A DNA stretch of 64,000 nt, taken from the NCBI RefSeq assembly GCF_900099765.1, contig NZ_FNDX01000016.1, forward strand, positions 46,736 to 110,735, given 5' to 3'. Source of the stretch: Paenibacillus typhae (GTDB lineage Bacteria > Bacillota > Bacilli > Paenibacillales > Paenibacillaceae). The position numbers and the translations under genes were made by a program. Positions within the stretch are counted from its first letter, which is position 1, and every line of letters starts with the position of its first letter. Below the pieces are notes generated by a model. It had not been told where the DNA came from. It saw only the letters and a list, made by a program, of their open reading frames with translations, and did no database searches. Shown piece after piece: positions 44,374-54,816 of the stretch.

Positions 44374-45450
44374 ATGCTGGATTTAAGACCTGTTATATTA
44401 GTCGTTGACGACACGCCGGACAATATTGCGCTGCTCAGCGGGCTGTTGAAGGAATGCTACAAGGTGAAGGTGGCTACAAACGGCGAAAGGGCGCTGCATA
44501 TTGCCAAGGCTGCTCCGCCCGACCTGATTTTGCTGGATGTTATGATGCCGGGTATGGACGGTTACGAAACCTGCCGCAGGCTGATGCAGGATGAGGTGCT
44601 GAGGGAGATCCCGGTGATTTTTCTGACAGCTAAAGAAGAGGAGGAGGACGAGAACAAGGGCTTCGATTCCGGAGCAGTCGATTATATTACCAAGCCGATC
44701 AGTGCGCCGATCCTTCTGTCGCGTGTGAAGACACATCTGACACTGAAGCGCTCCAAGGATTTTCTTGCTGATAAAAACCAGTATCTCGAAGCAGAGATTT
44801 CCCGGCGGATCCAGGAAATATCGCTGATCCAGGAGGTCTCGGTTATGGCGATGGCGGCGCTGGCGGAAATGCGTGATCCGGAGACAGGCAATCATATTCA
44901 GAGAACCAAGCTGTATATCAAGGAGCTGGCAACCCGGCTGGGCCGGACGGAAAAATATGCGGACATCCTCACCCCCGAGCATATCGGCCTGATTGTTACC
45001 TCGGCTCCGCTGCATGACATCGGCAAGGTGGGTATCCCTGACCATATTCTTCTTAAGCCGGGCAAGCTGACGGACGAAGAATTTGAAGTGATGAAGACGC
45101 ATACGACCCAGGGCCGGGATGCCGTTCTGCGTGCCGAGCGGCTGATGAACAGCACCGAAACCTTTTTGCGGTTCGCGAAGGAAATCGTCTATTCCCATCA
45201 TGAAAAATGGGACGGAACCGGTTATCCGCAGGGGCTGGCCGGTGAAGCGATTCCCTTGTCCGCAAGGCTGATGGCGGTTGCCGATGTGTACGACGCTCTG
45301 ACCAGCAAGCGTGTATACAAAGAGGCGATGAGCCATGAGCAGGCAGTCGGCATTATTGTCTCGGACGCCGGCCGGCATTTTGATCCTGATATTGTGGAGA
45401 TCTTTGTGAAATGCTGCCATAAATTTCAGGAGATTTCTGAGCAGTATTAA
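44374..45450 (+). CDS. RpfG-type response regulator with HD-GYP phosphodiesterase domain
   Basis: 358 residues. REC domain 1-~125 with the phosphorylatable D55 (LLDVMMPGMDGYE) and K in ITKPIS. HD-GYP domain ~160-350: HD at 214-215 (LHDIGKVGIPDHILLKPG), HHEKWDGTGYPQGLAG with GYP at 283-285, and ADVYDALTSKRVYKEAMSH. All metal ligands of the family appear to be present, so cyclic-di-GMP hydrolysis is expected. Operon partner of the hybrid kinase directly upstream. Confidence 0.93.
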   Translation: MLDLRPVILVVDDTPDNIALLSGLLKECYKVKVATNGERALHIAKAAPPDLILLDVMMPGMDGYETCRRLMQDEVLREIPVIFLTAKEEEEDENKGFDSGAVDYITKPISAPILLSRVKTHLTLKRSKDFLADKNQYLEAEISRRIQEISLIQEVSVMAMAALAEMRDPETGNHIQRTKLYIKELATRLGRTEKYADILTPEHIGLIVTSAPLHDIGKVGIPDHILLKPGKLTDEEFEVMKTHTTQGRDAVLRAERLMNSTETFLRFAKEIVYSHHEKWDGTGYPQGLAGEAIPLSARLMAVADVYDALTSKRVYKEAMSHEQAVGIIVSDAGRHFDPDIVEIFVKCCHKFQEISEQY

Positions 45451-45631
45451 GCGTCTAGCTGCCTAGGCCTATGGAATACTGGCCGGTGCTTATTGCAGGG
45501 ACAGTTATGCTTATACGTACCACCAGCAGATCCGGCGTTAATATTATTAATGGCGAACAAGGCACACTGGCAGGCGATAGCAGGTAGAGTCATAACAAGC
45601 TGTAGCCATACTTTGCAGTGGTTCTAAATTG

Positions 45632-45670
45632 AGCCCGCCCAGCCTCCTGCTGCAGGAGGCTGGGCGGGCT
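45632..45670 (+). terminator. Strong terminator of the kinase/HD-GYP operon
   Basis: 18-bp perfect stem beginning AGCCCGCCCAGCCTCC, loop CTG. T-rich sequence follows (TTTGGTGTTT). Confidence 0.8.
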
Positions 45671-45786
45671 TTGGTGTTTGCATACAGCCGGAAAGGGCAG
45701 GTGGTGTGCTGTCTGGTAGGGATAGAGGGAGAAATCCCACTAAAGAGATCAGTTACCGATTTCGGTGGAAACGGGCCAGGAGGCGA

Positions 45787-45812
45787 AATGAGAGGCAACA
45801 ATGCCTCTCATT
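45787..45812 (-). terminator. Terminator of the GT4 gene
   Basis: AATGAGAGGCA with TGCCTCTCATT around ACAA: 11-bp perfect stem, 20 bp downstream of the GT4 stop. Weak T-tract (ATTTCG). Confidence 0.6.
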
Positions 45813-45831
45813 ACCGCTGCCCTTCCCGCCG

Positions 45832-46989
45832 CTAAGCCGTATAAATCCCCGCGCCGTCCTTCCGGCGCCGCGCCTCGATGACCTCCTCATAGTCCCTGAT
45901 GAGCCGGTCAAAAATCTCATCCCACGAGCGGCTGAGCGCCAGCCGCCGGCCTTCGCGGCCCATCGCCAGGCGCAGCTCCGGCTGCCCCGCCAGCCGGCAG
46001 ATGGCTTCGGCCATCGCCCCCGGCTGCTGCGGGCTAAGCAGGATGCCGCTCCGGCCGGGGGCGACCAGCTCGCTTGGGCCGCCTGCGTCTGCGGCGATCA
46101 CCGGCAGGCCGGAGGCCATAGCCTCCAGCACGACATTGCCGAAGGTTTCCGTACTGGACGGAAACACGAACAGGTCGCCGGAGGCATACAGCTCCGCCAG
46201 CTCCCCGCCATGCCGGCTGCCGGCGAAGCTGACATTGCGCGGAGCGTCAGCCCGCAGCTCCGGCAGCAGCGGACCATCGCCCACGACGAGCAGATGGACG
46301 GCGGCGGCAACGGATTCCGGGAGCAGGCGCATGGCCGCCATGAGTGTGGGCAGATCTTTTTCCGGAGCCACCCGTCCTACATAGAGCAGCAGCAGCGGAG
46401 CTTCAATCCCGTAACGCTCCCGCACCTCAGCTGAACGTTTTGCCGGATCGTACAGCACGCAGTCGACCCCTCTCGACCATTGCCGCAGACCGGACAAGCC
46501 GTGTGCCCGCAGGACACCTGCTGTCTCCCGGGAGGGGACAAGCACAGCATCGCAGGTGCGGTGAAACCATTTCATGTATTTCCAGTAGAGCGGAATCAGC
46601 CCCCGCATCCGGTAATAATGCAAATAACGGTCAAAATGGGTGTGGTAGGAGGCGATGTGCGGGAGGCTGTGCTTTTGGGCGTACCGCAGCCCGCACAGGC
46701 CGAGGTTAAAGGGAGTGGCCATATGCAGCAGGTCAGGACGGAAAGAACGCAGCTCCTGCTGAATCGAGGATATACCCGTCAGCGCCAGCCGGCACTCCGG
46801 ATACAGGAAGAAGGGGATACTGGAGATTTTACGCACCGGATCATCGCATTCTTCCTCTGAGGCCGATGTCGGGGTGAACAGCAAATGTTCAATTCCGCGG
46901 CGGTGCAGATGGCTGGTCAGCCGGTGAAGCGTACGGGCGACGCCGTTGGTCTGCGGAAGATAAGTGTCTGTAAACAGGGCAAGACGCAT
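45832..46989 (-). CDS. GT4 family glycosyltransferase
   Basis: 385 residues from ATG 46989 (GGAGGGGATATTG upstream); a longer frame to 47097 has no site. GT-B fold: N-terminal domain RLALFTDTYLPQTNGVARTL, with SYHTHFDRYLHYYRMRGLIP and GVDCVLYDP. The C-terminal nucleotide-sugar domain has YVGRVAPEKDLPTLMAAMRL and the EX7E site in FPSSTETFGNVVLEAMASG. It resembles glycolipid mannosyl- or glucosyltransferases. Cytoplasmic or membrane-peripheral; the acceptor is unknown. Confidence 0.88.
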   Translation of the reverse strand: MRLALFTDTYLPQTNGVARTLHRLTSHLHRRGIEHLLFTPTSASEEECDDPVRKISSIPFFLYPECRLALTGISSIQQELRSFRPDLLHMATPFNLGLCGLRYAQKHSLPHIASYHTHFDRYLHYYRMRGLIPLYWKYMKWFHRTCDAVLVPSRETAGVLRAHGLSGLRQWSRGVDCVLYDPAKRSAEVRERYGIEAPLLLLYVGRVAPEKDLPTLMAAMRLLPESVAAAVHLLVVGDGPLLPELRADAPRNVSFAGSRHGGELAELYASGDLFVFPSSTETFGNVVLEAMASGLPVIAADAGGPSELVAPGRSGILLSPQQPGAMAEAICRLAGQPELRLAMGREGRRLALSRSWDEIFDRLIRDYEEVIEARRRKDGAGIYTA

Positions 46990-47144
46990 CAATATCCCCT
47001 CCAGAGCTCTGATTGCCCTGATCATAACAGGTGAATATTTGATGGGAGTCAGCGGAATGTTAAGGCTTTTTTCGGGATTGCCGGCATGTCCAAGCACTTT
47101 ACGCTCCGTTGATACAAATCAGCATAACCGCAAACACTCGTCCA

Positions 47145-47172
47145 CTATAGTTATTTAAAAAATAAACTATAG
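47145..47172 (+). promoter_or_regulatory. Inverted repeat reaching the ribosome site of the SLH gene
   Basis: CTATAGTT (47145-47152) and AACTATAG (47165-47172) with a 12-nt A+T-rich loop. The right arm overlaps the first bases of AGGAGTG (47171-47177). Either an operator or a weak RNA hairpin. Confidence 0.4.
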
Positions 47173-47185
47173 GAGTGACAACGAC

Positions 47186-50100
47186 TTGAAAAGATCAGGC
47201 ACAACCATCCTCTCTCTGCTGCTTGCAGCTGAAATCGCACTTGTTCCCGCCTGGAGCGCGGCCCCTGCAGCGGCGGCTGCCGCACAGCTGCCGGGCACTC
47301 CGTATAATGCTGACGGTACTTATAATGTAAATATTCCTCATATTATTGTGAATCAGGTTTATGGCGGAGGGGATGCAGATACTACCGGCGGCTATTTTTC
47401 AAACGGCTATATTGAGCTGTATAATCCATTGGACACAGAGGTTGACCTGAGCGGCTGGTCGCTGCAATATTCCGATCCGGCAATGAACGGGGCATGGAGC
47501 AGGCTGGAGCTGAGCGGCACCATCAAGGCACACTCCTCTTTCCTCATTACCGACAGCAAAAATAACCCGACCTTCCAGAGCGACATCAGCGCCAAAGGAG
47601 ACCAGACGTGGGGCGGACTTCTTTTCAATAATAAAGGCATGAAGGTTGTGCTGCTGAGTAATACGGACCTGCTGACTGCAGCCAATCCGTTCGCGAGCAA
47701 AACAGCGGCTTATGTGGACATGATCGGCACAGCAGGAAATGACAAAGGCTCCGCCATAGACGGCTACGAAGGAGATTATCCGACCGGCAAGGAGGAGGGA
47801 ACCTCCAAGCAGAAATCGGTGCGCCGCGCGGACTTCACTGATACGGACAATAATAAAGGCGACCTGAAGCAGATCAGCTTCGACAATCTGGATGCGGCGG
47901 GCATGAATCTGATGAAGCCGCACAGCAGCGCGGACGGGGCGTGGAGCATCAAAGCACCGGCTCTCGGCGTAGCAACCACCGAACTGCCAGCGGCGGCGGC
48001 AGGCTCACCATATACAGTTGCTTTGTCGGTGTACGGCGGCGTACAGCCTTATTCCTTCAGTGCAGAAGGGCTGCCGGAAGGCCTTAAGCTTGATGCAGCT
48101 GCCGGTACGATCAGCGGGACTCCGCTTATGGCAGGCACATCAACTGTTAGCTATACCGTATATGACAGCGCCGCAACGCCTGCCAAAGTTACAGGAATCC
48201 TCAAGCTGGAAGTGGGCAAGCCTGCTGCTAAGCCCAAACAAGATCTAATCAGCATTACCAAAATCGGAGGCTATTCCGTAGGTACGACGAATAAGGACGG
48301 CGGTGTAGCCGAGATTGTCAGATACAACCGGGATAACGGTAAGTTTTATCTGGTTAACGGTTCGACGCAGCCTGCAACTGTAGATGTGGTTAACCTCAAA
48401 GATGGCGCTCATCCGGAAAAAGAGACCAGCATCAATGTAGAGGCACTGTCCGAGACAGGCGGCTTCGTGTACGGTGATTTGACCAGTGTGGACATTAATA
48501 CGGAAACCAAGCGGATTTCTGTAGCGGTGCAGGAAGCCGATGCCATGAAGAACGGCAAGGTGCTTGTGCTTGATTATGACGGCAAGCTGCTGGAAACCTT
48601 TGAGGCCGGGGTTCAGCCGGATATGGTTAAATATACGGCAGACGGCCGGTATATCCTGACTGCTGATGAGGCAGAGCCGCGTACGCTGGCAGGCGATCCT
48701 GAAGGCAGTGTGACCATTATCGACACAGTGACCAAAGCGGTAAACCGGGTAAGGTTCGATAACCCTGAGGTGATTGATGATCTTGTGCATATCCGCAGCG
48801 CGGTTGACCCGGAGACGAAGCTGATTACCGGTGAAGGCGCCAAAGAAGACGCTGTGCGTGACCTGGAGCCGGAATTTATCGAGCTGTCCGAAGACCAGAA
48901 AACGGCCTATGTCAGCCTTCAGGAGAACAACGCTATAGCCGCTGTAGATATTGTATCCGGGAAGCTGCTCTCGGTTAAGGGTCTGGGAGTAAAGAACCTG
49001 AATGATCCGGGCAACGCGCTCGACCTGCTCAATGACGGTAAGATTCAACTTGAAAATGTACCGTTCTTCGGTGTATACATGCCGGATGGAATCAGCCAGT
49101 ACACGGTAAACGGCAAAACCTATTTATTCACGGCCAACGAAGGCGATGCAACAGAATGGGACAGCAAGGAGAATACCAGCACCATCGGCAAAATGAAAGG
49201 CTCGCTCAATCCGGATTCGGATGCCGCGGGGTTCCTGGCCGGAACAACAAAGTATGATGGTGTTGAAGTGATGTCGGATATGGGGCATGACGGCATTTAT
49301 CTGTACGGAGGCCGTTCCTTCTCCATCTGGGATGCTTCTGACATGAAGCGGGTGTATGACAGCGGCAGCGATTTTGAGCAGATAACGGCTGAACGTCTGC
49401 CGGCTTACTTCAATGCCAGCAACAGCAACACTACCCTGGACAGCCGCAGCAGCAAAAAGGGGCCTGAGCCGGAATATGTAAAAATCGGCAAGGTAGGCAA
49501 GAAGGCGCTGGCCTTTATCGGGCTGGAGCGGATCGGCGGTCTGATGACCTACGATGTGACTAGTCCGGAGCAGCCGGAGTTTGTGAACTATATGAATACA
49601 CGCGAGTTTACTCCGAAGAACAATCTGGCGACAGACACCGGGCCGGAAGGAATCGAGTTCATTGCGGCAGCAGACAGCCCGACCGGCCTGCCATTAGTAC
49701 TGGTCGCCAATGAGGTCGGCGGCACGGTTGCCATCTACCAGCTGAATGTGACTAAGGTAACCCTGGACAAGACCGAGTTGTCCCTGCAGGCCGGCAGTTC
49801 AGCAGCAGTGCTTACAGCAGCAGTGCAGCCTGCGGGTGAGGGTGCGGAAGGGCTGGCTTGGAGTTCTTCCAATACAGCTGTAGCTGCTGTAGATCAGACA
49901 GGCAAGGTCACGCCGTTGACAGCGGGAACAGCCGTAATCTCTGTATACAGTGCAGACGGCTATGGACTGGCTGAAGCTAAGGTGACTGTGCAGGCAGCCG
50001 ATACCGTAATCAGCCAGCCTGGCTCAAGCCCTTCGGGCGGATCAACTGCAGTGGTGTCCACACCGGCTGCAGGAGTGAGTACTTCTGACGGTAAGGCAAT

Positions 50101-51259
50101 CCTGGGAATCAAAGCAGCAGCGGATGCGGCGGGCAATCCATCGTATCCGGTCAGTACAGCAGAGGTGACAGCAGCCCTTGAGGCATTGAAGAGCTCAGCC
50201 GCGGACGAACTGGTATTCCGCACGGCTGCAGGGAATACTGCAGGGTCGGCGACGCTCAATATTCCTGCGGCAGCCTGGACCGAGATTACCGGTAGCACAG
50301 CGCAGACAGTTACCTTTGCAAGCGGCACCGGCACGATTTCCCTGGACCGGGCTGCGGTCACTGCTATTCAAACTGCCGCCGCAGGTGAGGCGGTCAGCCT
50401 GATGATTGCTGCTGCTAATCTCACAACCGGCTCAAGCCTGATCGGAAGCCGTCCGGTAGTGAGCCTTGAGGTCAAGACCGGCAGCCGTAACATTTCCAGC
50501 TTCGGCACAGGCGGAGCGGTGGTAAGTGTTCCTTATACTCTTGCTGCGGGAGAAGATGCCGCTGCTATAGTTGCTTATTATGTATCACCAGCGGGCGGGC
50601 TGACGGTGCTGCCGGCCAGCAGCTATAATGCGGCAACCGGCCAGCTGACCTTCCAGACCTCGCATTTCTCGATGTATGCTGTCGGTTATAACAAACCGGC
50701 CTTTACTGATACAGCATCCAGCTATGCGCAGGATTCCATCACCTATCTGGCAGCACGCGGGATTATTTCAGGAATCTCTGCAGAGCAGTTTGGCCTAAAA
50801 AGCAAGCTGAGCCGTGGGGACGCAGCGCTGCTGCTGGCCCGACTGGCCGGAGCGGAGCTGGGTAATGCAGCAACCGGCAGCTTTACTGATGTGCAGGCAG
50901 ACGATTATTTCGCTGCTGCGGTCAGCTGGGCCAGCGTGAACGGAATCGTGAACGGTACAGGCGACGGCAAATTTGCACCAGAAGCCAATGTTTCACGGGA
51001 GCAGCTGGCGGTGATGATTGTCCGTCTGGCTGAAGCGATGAACTGGAGCCTGCCGGTGAACAGCGGTGCAGCGGCCAGCTTCGCTGATCAGGCATCGATC
51101 AGCAGTTACGCACAGGAAGCTGCAACAGCAGTCCAGCAGGCAGGCATCCTGTCCGGCCAGGCAGCAGCGGACGGCAAGGTTAACTTTGCCCCGCAGGCGC
51201 CGGCAACCCGTGAAGAAACAGCACAGCTGCTGGCTAAACTGCTGAAGGCTGTACAGTAA
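47186..51259 (+). CDS. Secreted choice-of-anchor I protein with lamin-tail and SLH domains
   Basis: 1357 residues from TTG (AGGAGTG 8 nt upstream). Signal peptide 1-~33 (ILSLLLAAEIALVPAWSAAPA). A lamin-tail domain covers ~50-240 (VNQVYGGGDADTTGGYFSNG; IELYNPLDTEVDLSGWSLQY). A putative Ig domain is at ~258-342 (GLPEGLKLDAAAGTISGTPL). The large beta-propeller-like choice-of-anchor I region is at ~352-850 (RYNRDNGKFYLVNGST; NEGDATEWD; GPEGIEFIAAADSPTGLPLV). A Big_2-type Ig domain is at ~857-932, and three SLH domains at ~1171-1357. Members are often called phosphatase-like, but catalysis is unproven. Surface display through the SLH domains is expected. Confidence 0.88.
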   Translation: MKRSGTTILSLLLAAEIALVPAWSAAPAAAAAAQLPGTPYNADGTYNVNIPHIIVNQVYGGGDADTTGGYFSNGYIELYNPLDTEVDLSGWSLQYSDPAMNGAWSRLELSGTIKAHSSFLITDSKNNPTFQSDISAKGDQTWGGLLFNNKGMKVVLLSNTDLLTAANPFASKTAAYVDMIGTAGNDKGSAIDGYEGDYPTGKEEGTSKQKSVRRADFTDTDNNKGDLKQISFDNLDAAGMNLMKPHSSADGAWSIKAPALGVATTELPAAAAGSPYTVALSVYGGVQPYSFSAEGLPEGLKLDAAAGTISGTPLMAGTSTVSYTVYDSAATPAKVTGILKLEVGKPAAKPKQDLISITKIGGYSVGTTNKDGGVAEIVRYNRDNGKFYLVNGSTQPATVDVVNLKDGAHPEKETSINVEALSETGGFVYGDLTSVDINTETKRISVAVQEADAMKNGKVLVLDYDGKLLETFEAGVQPDMVKYTADGRYILTADEAEPRTLAGDPEGSVTIIDTVTKAVNRVRFDNPEVIDDLVHIRSAVDPETKLITGEGAKEDAVRDLEPEFIELSEDQKTAYVSLQENNAIAAVDIVSGKLLSVKGLGVKNLNDPGNALDLLNDGKIQLENVPFFGVYMPDGISQYTVNGKTYLFTANEGDATEWDSKENTSTIGKMKGSLNPDSDAAGFLAGTTKYDGVEVMSDMGHDGIYLYGGRSFSIWDASDMKRVYDSGSDFEQITAERLPAYFNASNSNTTLDSRSSKKGPEPEYVKIGKVGKKALAFIGLERIGGLMTYDVTSPEQPEFVNYMNTREFTPKNNLATDTGPEGIEFIAAADSPTGLPLVLVANEVGGTVAIYQLNVTKVTLDKTELSLQAGSSAAVLTAAVQPAGEGAEGLAWSSSNTAVAAVDQTGKVTPLTAGTAVISVYSADGYGLAEAKVTVQAADTVISQPGSSPSGGSTAVVSTPAAGVSTSDGKAILGIKAAADAAGNPSYPVSTAEVTAALEALKSSAADELVFRTAAGNTAGSATLNIPAAAWTEITGSTAQTVTFASGTGTISLDRAAVTAIQTAAAGEAVSLMIAAANLTTGSSLIGSRPVVSLEVKTGSRNISSFGTGGAVVSVPYTLAAGEDAAAIVAYYVSPAGGLTVLPASSYNAATGQLTFQTSHFSMYAVGYNKPAFTDTASSYAQDSITYLAARGIISGISAEQFGLKSKLSRGDAALLLARLAGAELGNAATGSFTDVQADDYFAAAVSWASVNGIVNGTGDGKFAPEANVSREQLAVMIVRLAEAMNWSLPVNSGAAASFADQASISSYAQEAATAVQQAGILSGQAAADGKVNFAPQAPATREETAQLLAKLLKAVQ

Positions 51260-51417
51260 CACTGCCATATAGCAGGTGGTATTCCGCGCCGCAAATAACC
51301 GTAGAAAGCGGCTGGATATTTTAAGCGGCGCGGATACTTTAAATTTTATTATTCTATAAAATTACATGCTATAATAGAGGGTAGCGTCCCCAAATCCATG
51401 TATGAGGTGATCAGTGA

Positions 51418-51828
51418 ATGGGATTTCAGGCAGGCCAGCTGTTTATTAATTTGCCCGTTGCCAATCTGCAGAGGTCGGTTGATTTTTTTACGGCAATAGG
51501 ATTTGAGTTTAATCCGCAATTTACGGATGAGAACGCAACCTGTATGATCATTAACGGAAATACGTATGCGATGCTGCTGACACGGGAGTATTTCGGCACG
51601 TTTACGGACAAGACGATCATTGACTCTGCTGCCCATACAGAGGTCATTACCTGCTTCTCGGCAGCCAGCAGAGAACAGGTGGACGAGCTGGTGCAGAAGG
51701 CGCTGGATGCCGGCGGCAAGCCGTTCAATGCTCCGGTTGATCACGGCTTCATGTATAATTGGAGCTTCCAGGACCTGGACGGGCATCTGTGGGAAGTCGT
51801 GTATATGGATGAGAGTGCTGCTCAGTAA
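51418..51828 (+). CDS. VOC (glyoxalase/bleomycin-resistance fold) protein
   Basis: 136 residues; TGAGGTGATC before ATG. VOC repeats: LFINLPVANLQRSVDFFTAI and, in the second half, VDHGFMYNWSFQDLDGHLWE with the C-terminal E as usual metal ligand. It is PhnB/YetH-like; metal-dependent lyase, dioxygenase or drug-binding activity is possible. Stand-alone gene. Confidence 0.85.
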   Translation: MGFQAGQLFINLPVANLQRSVDFFTAIGFEFNPQFTDENATCMIINGNTYAMLLTREYFGTFTDKTIIDSAAHTEVITCFSAASREQVDELVQKALDAGGKPFNAPVDHGFMYNWSFQDLDGHLWEVVYMDESAAQ

Positions 51829-51854
51829 AAAGGTTGAATAATAGAGGAGTGTTC

Positions 51855-51885
51855 AGGCAGGTGCCCTAGCGGTGCTTGCCTTTTT
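51855..51885 (+). terminator. Terminator of the VOC gene
   Basis: AGGCAGGTGCC pairs with GGTGCTTGCCT (three G-T pairs), followed by TTTTT. Confidence 0.75.
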
Positions 51886-52047
51886 GTGTTGCTGCATACC
51901 CCGGTGTTTACAGTATTGCAACAGATTCTTTACACTCCACATACATAACCCCGCAGACCCGTTAATATCCAGCTTCTACAATGAGTGCGTGGGACAAATT
52001 ACATACATAATGAAATGACCAAAGCTTTAACAGAAGGGATGATTGGT

Positions 52048-53868
52048 TTGAAAACAAGTGTGCTGCACTTATCCATGAAATGGAAGCTGATTCTAAGTTT
52101 TACTGCGATTTCGCTGATCTTTTTAGGGGTTGCGCTGCTTCAGGGACAGAAGATTAACCAGGTGGAGCTATCGATGGAACGCCAGAAGACGGAAATGGAA
52201 AAAAGAATCACCGTTTCGGCCATCACCCAGCTGCTGCAGGAGCTGAACAGCCTGGAGACCTCACTTGCCGAATCCAGTGACCTGGAGCTGGCAGAGCCGT
52301 TTATGGACAAGCAGCAGCAGCTTGACGAAGCTGTGGCCAAGGTTGATTTTGATAAAGAAACCGCCGCGTGGAAGGATCTGCAGCTGCTGAAGTCCGCAAT
52401 CCATATGTATACCGGACATGTCGGTAAGCTGATAGAAACGCTGGGGGACACAAGCCTTGACCCGCTTACGGTGCTCGAGGAGATTGACAGTCTGCATACA
52501 AATGCGCTGGCTGTTCATCAGCAGCTGCTCAATATTAACACCACGCTCTACAAGGCGGCAGCGGATAATGCCGACCAGGCACAAGCGGATTCCTTCAAGC
52601 TGCTGGAGCACACCGTGTCAATTGTTTATTATGCCGCTGGTGCAGTAATCCTGTTCATGCTTGTACTTGCTGTACTGCTGACCCGCTCGTTCCTTGCTCC
52701 GGTAGGCCGGCTGCAGCATGCGCTGCGCAATATCGCTGAAGGGGATCTCCGCCAGCAGATCAATTCCCCGTATAATGATGAGCTGGGACGGCTGAGCTTC
52801 CATTTTGACCACATGGTGAGCAGAGTGCGGGATATGCTGCGCCAGACGGTTCAGGTTGCTTCCACACTGGCGGATTATTCACGGTCCTTTCAGCAATCCT
52901 CCACAGTTACCGCACATACGAATCAGGAAATTGTCAGAACGATTCAGGAGATTTCAGTGGGGGCTGACCAGCAGGCGGTTCAGTCTGAACAGAGTGCACT
53001 CCTGCTGCGGGAGCTCGAACGGGAAGTGGCGGAGATCACAGACTATACCGACAAAATGCTGGCTACCAGCGGCAGTGCTGATCATAACGCGCGCAAAGGC
53101 TCCGAGACGGTCGTAGAGCTGCAGCGGATTTCACAGCGCTCCCGCTCTTCCATCGGCAGAGTGTATGAAGCTCTGGAGAAGCTGGTAGAGCAGTCGGGGG
53201 ATATTTCTCGGATTACTAACTCCATTACAGAAATCTCCAAGCAGACGAACATTCTCTCGCTGAATGCGGCGATTGAGGCGGCGCGGGCCGGGGCTGCAGG
53301 CAAAGGGTTCGCTGTCATTGCTGACGAAGTCCGCCACCTGTCGGTGCAGACCAGCGATTCCTCGATTCTGATCAGCCGGATTATCGGAGAGCTGCAGGAG
53401 AGCATGGCCGGATTTCAGGAGTATATGCTGGAGACGAAAAAAAGCCTGGAGGAGCAGGATTCCCAGGTAGCGGAAACGCTGGCTTCTTTCCAGGCCATAG
53501 ACGGCTCGATTGCCGGAATCAGCAAGCAGATTACACTGATTCACGGAAAAGTGGAGGAGACGCGGCGGATCAATTCCCGGCTGGGCGAATCTATCCATTC
53601 CGTAGCCTCCGTTGCCGAGCAGACAGCGGCAGGGGTTCAGGAAGTGAACGCATCGAGCACCCAGCAGGATCAGGCCATTCACGATATTGCCCGGCAGGCG
53701 CTGGAAATCAGCGAGCTTTCCCAGCGCCTGTTCCGGGAGATCAATGTGTTCAAGATCGGTCAGGAGGAGGATACCAAGCCTAACGTCGGGCAGCTGCTGA
53801 TTATTGAGGAAGCCCGCAGCAGCAAAGACAACGCAGACGAAGCGCCGTTACTGGCGATCGCGGAGTGA
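52048..53868 (+). CDS. Methyl-accepting chemotaxis protein
   Basis: 606 residues from TTG 52048 (AGAAGGG 9 nt upstream); the frame opens earlier at GTG 51985 without a site. TM1 at ~12-32 ([18 protein letters not shown]). An extracellular helical sensor (four-helix-bundle type) runs to ~190, then TM2 ([20 protein letters not shown]). HAMP at ~215-270 ([20 protein letters not shown]). The signalling domain has the hairpin tip [20 protein letters not shown] followed by [14 protein letters not shown]. It signals to CheA/CheW. The ligand is unknown. It converges on the epimerase gene with a 21-bp overlap. Confidence 0.92.
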   Translation: MKTSVLHLSMKWKLILSFTAISLIFLGVALLQGQKINQVELSMERQKTEMEKRITVSAITQLLQELNSLETSLAESSDLELAEPFMDKQQQLDEAVAKVDFDKETAAWKDLQLLKSAIHMYTGHVGKLIETLGDTSLDPLTVLEEIDSLHTNALAVHQQLLNINTTLYKAAADNADQAQADSFKLLEHTVSIVYYAAGAVILFMLVLAVLLTRSFLAPVGRLQHALRNIAEGDLRQQINSPYNDELGRLSFHFDHMVSRVRDMLRQTVQVASTLADYSRSFQQSSTVTAHTNQEIVRTIQEISVGADQQAVQSEQSALLLRELEREVAEITDYTDKMLATSGSADHNARKGSETVVELQRISQRSRSSIGRVYEALEKLVEQSGDISRITNSITEISKQTNILSLNAAIEAARAGAAGKGFAVIADEVRHLSVQTSDSSILISRIIGELQESMAGFQEYMLETKKSLEEQDSQVAETLASFQAIDGSIAGISKQITLIHGKVEETRRINSRLGESIHSVASVAEQTAAGVQEVNASSTQQDQAIHDIARQALEISELSQRLFREINVFKIGQEEDTKPNVGQLLIIEEARSSKDNADEAPLLAIAE

Positions 53869-54741
53869 CGCGTGCAGCGAAGCCGCCAGCTCAGGCAGCC
53901 AGCCGGCAAGCGGAAGGAAGACGAAGCCCGCAGTGCGGGCTTTTGCTGTATCCATATGCCAGGACTCCGTAATGCCAAACGGGGACATATCCCTTTCATC
54001 GGTGCGGCCCGGTGTTATTGCCTGTACGCCTGTAACGGCTTCGAGCAGCGAGATGATCTCCTGAATTGTCATTGCCCCGTCCGAGCAGGCGTTTACAGGC
54101 CCGGTCAGCGGGGAGAAGCCGAGCCAATACAGGAAGTCTGCAGCCTCATCGGACCGGATAAAAGAAATCAAAGCTTCAGGATTTGGTATGCCGACAGGCT
54201 TGCCGTTCATGATGTGTTCAATATGGAAATGCAGTCTGCGCGTGTAATCATCCGTTCCGAGCACAATCGGAAAACGGACCGCCGCCGCAGGAAAGGCCGT
54301 CTGGTTCAGCAGAATGGCTTCGGCCAGCCGTTTGCCCTCCTGGTAGCTGAAGTTTTCCCTGGGACCAAGGGTGACAGGATAATGTGCCGGGTCAAAATCG
54401 GCTTCACGCAGCATTTGCTTGTTTGGATCATATACGGACAGGCTGGAGGTCAGAATATACCGGCCTGCAGAATCTGCGAAAATCCGGGCCGCAGCCGCCG
54501 CATCGTCCGGCGAGTAACAGATGTTGTCATAGACGACATCGTAGTGCCGGCCGCGAACGGCCGCAGCCAGCGCCTGTGCGTCAGAGCGGTCGGCGGTCAG
54601 CCGGATCACCCGCTCACCAAAGTGATCCTCTGTCTGTCCTCTGGTTAAAATCGTCACCTGTGTATCTTCGTCCTCCAGCAGCCGCTGTACCAGCCGTTTG
54701 CCGAAAAATCTTGTTCCTCCGAGTACAAGTATGCTCCTCAT
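53848..54741 (-). CDS. NAD-dependent epimerase/reductase-like protein
   Basis: 297 residues if begun at ATG 54741, 5 nt after GGGAGGG; an in-frame frame start at 54771 exists. Rossmann motif [18 protein letters not shown] is extended-SDR-like with GGxxFx[21 protein letters not shown] and [11 protein letters not shown] follow, and the YxxxK pair appears as [12 protein letters not shown]. SnoG/CSP41-type relatives act as reductases or RNA-binding proteins. Alternatively an NDP-sugar epimerase relative. Same strand as the sigma factor gene upstream (75 bp gap). Confidence 0.8.
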   Translation of the reverse strand: MRSILVLGGTRFFGKRLVQRLLEDEDTQVTILTRGQTEDHFGERVIRLTADRSDAQALAAAVRGRHYDVVYDNICYSPDDAAAAARIFADSAGRYILTSSLSVYDPNKQMLREADFDPAHYPVTLGPRENFSYQEGKRLAEAILLNQTAFPAAAVRFPIVLGTDDYTRRLHFHIEHIMNGKPVGIPNPEALISFIRSDEAADFLYWLGFSPLTGPVNACSDGAMTIQEIISLLEAVTGVQAITPGRTDERDMSPFGITESWHMDTAKARTAGFVFLPLAGWLPELAASLHASLRDRQ

Positions 54742-54816
54742 CATTTCCCTCCCTGGTTGAATCATTCCCATACAGATTCCTTGTTTTCGTTGAAAGGCTT
54801 ATATGACCCGGGCCAG

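Larger units (their letters stand above)
45451..45831. other. Non-coding gap with two hairpins
   Basis: Convergent gap between the HD-GYP and GT4 genes. Apart from the hairpins at 45632-45670 and 45787-45812 I see no gene or repeat. Confidence 0.6.

Noticed and set aside
44398..45420. 340-codon open frame on the minus strand
   Set aside because: Antisense to the HD-GYP regulator, which is unambiguous.
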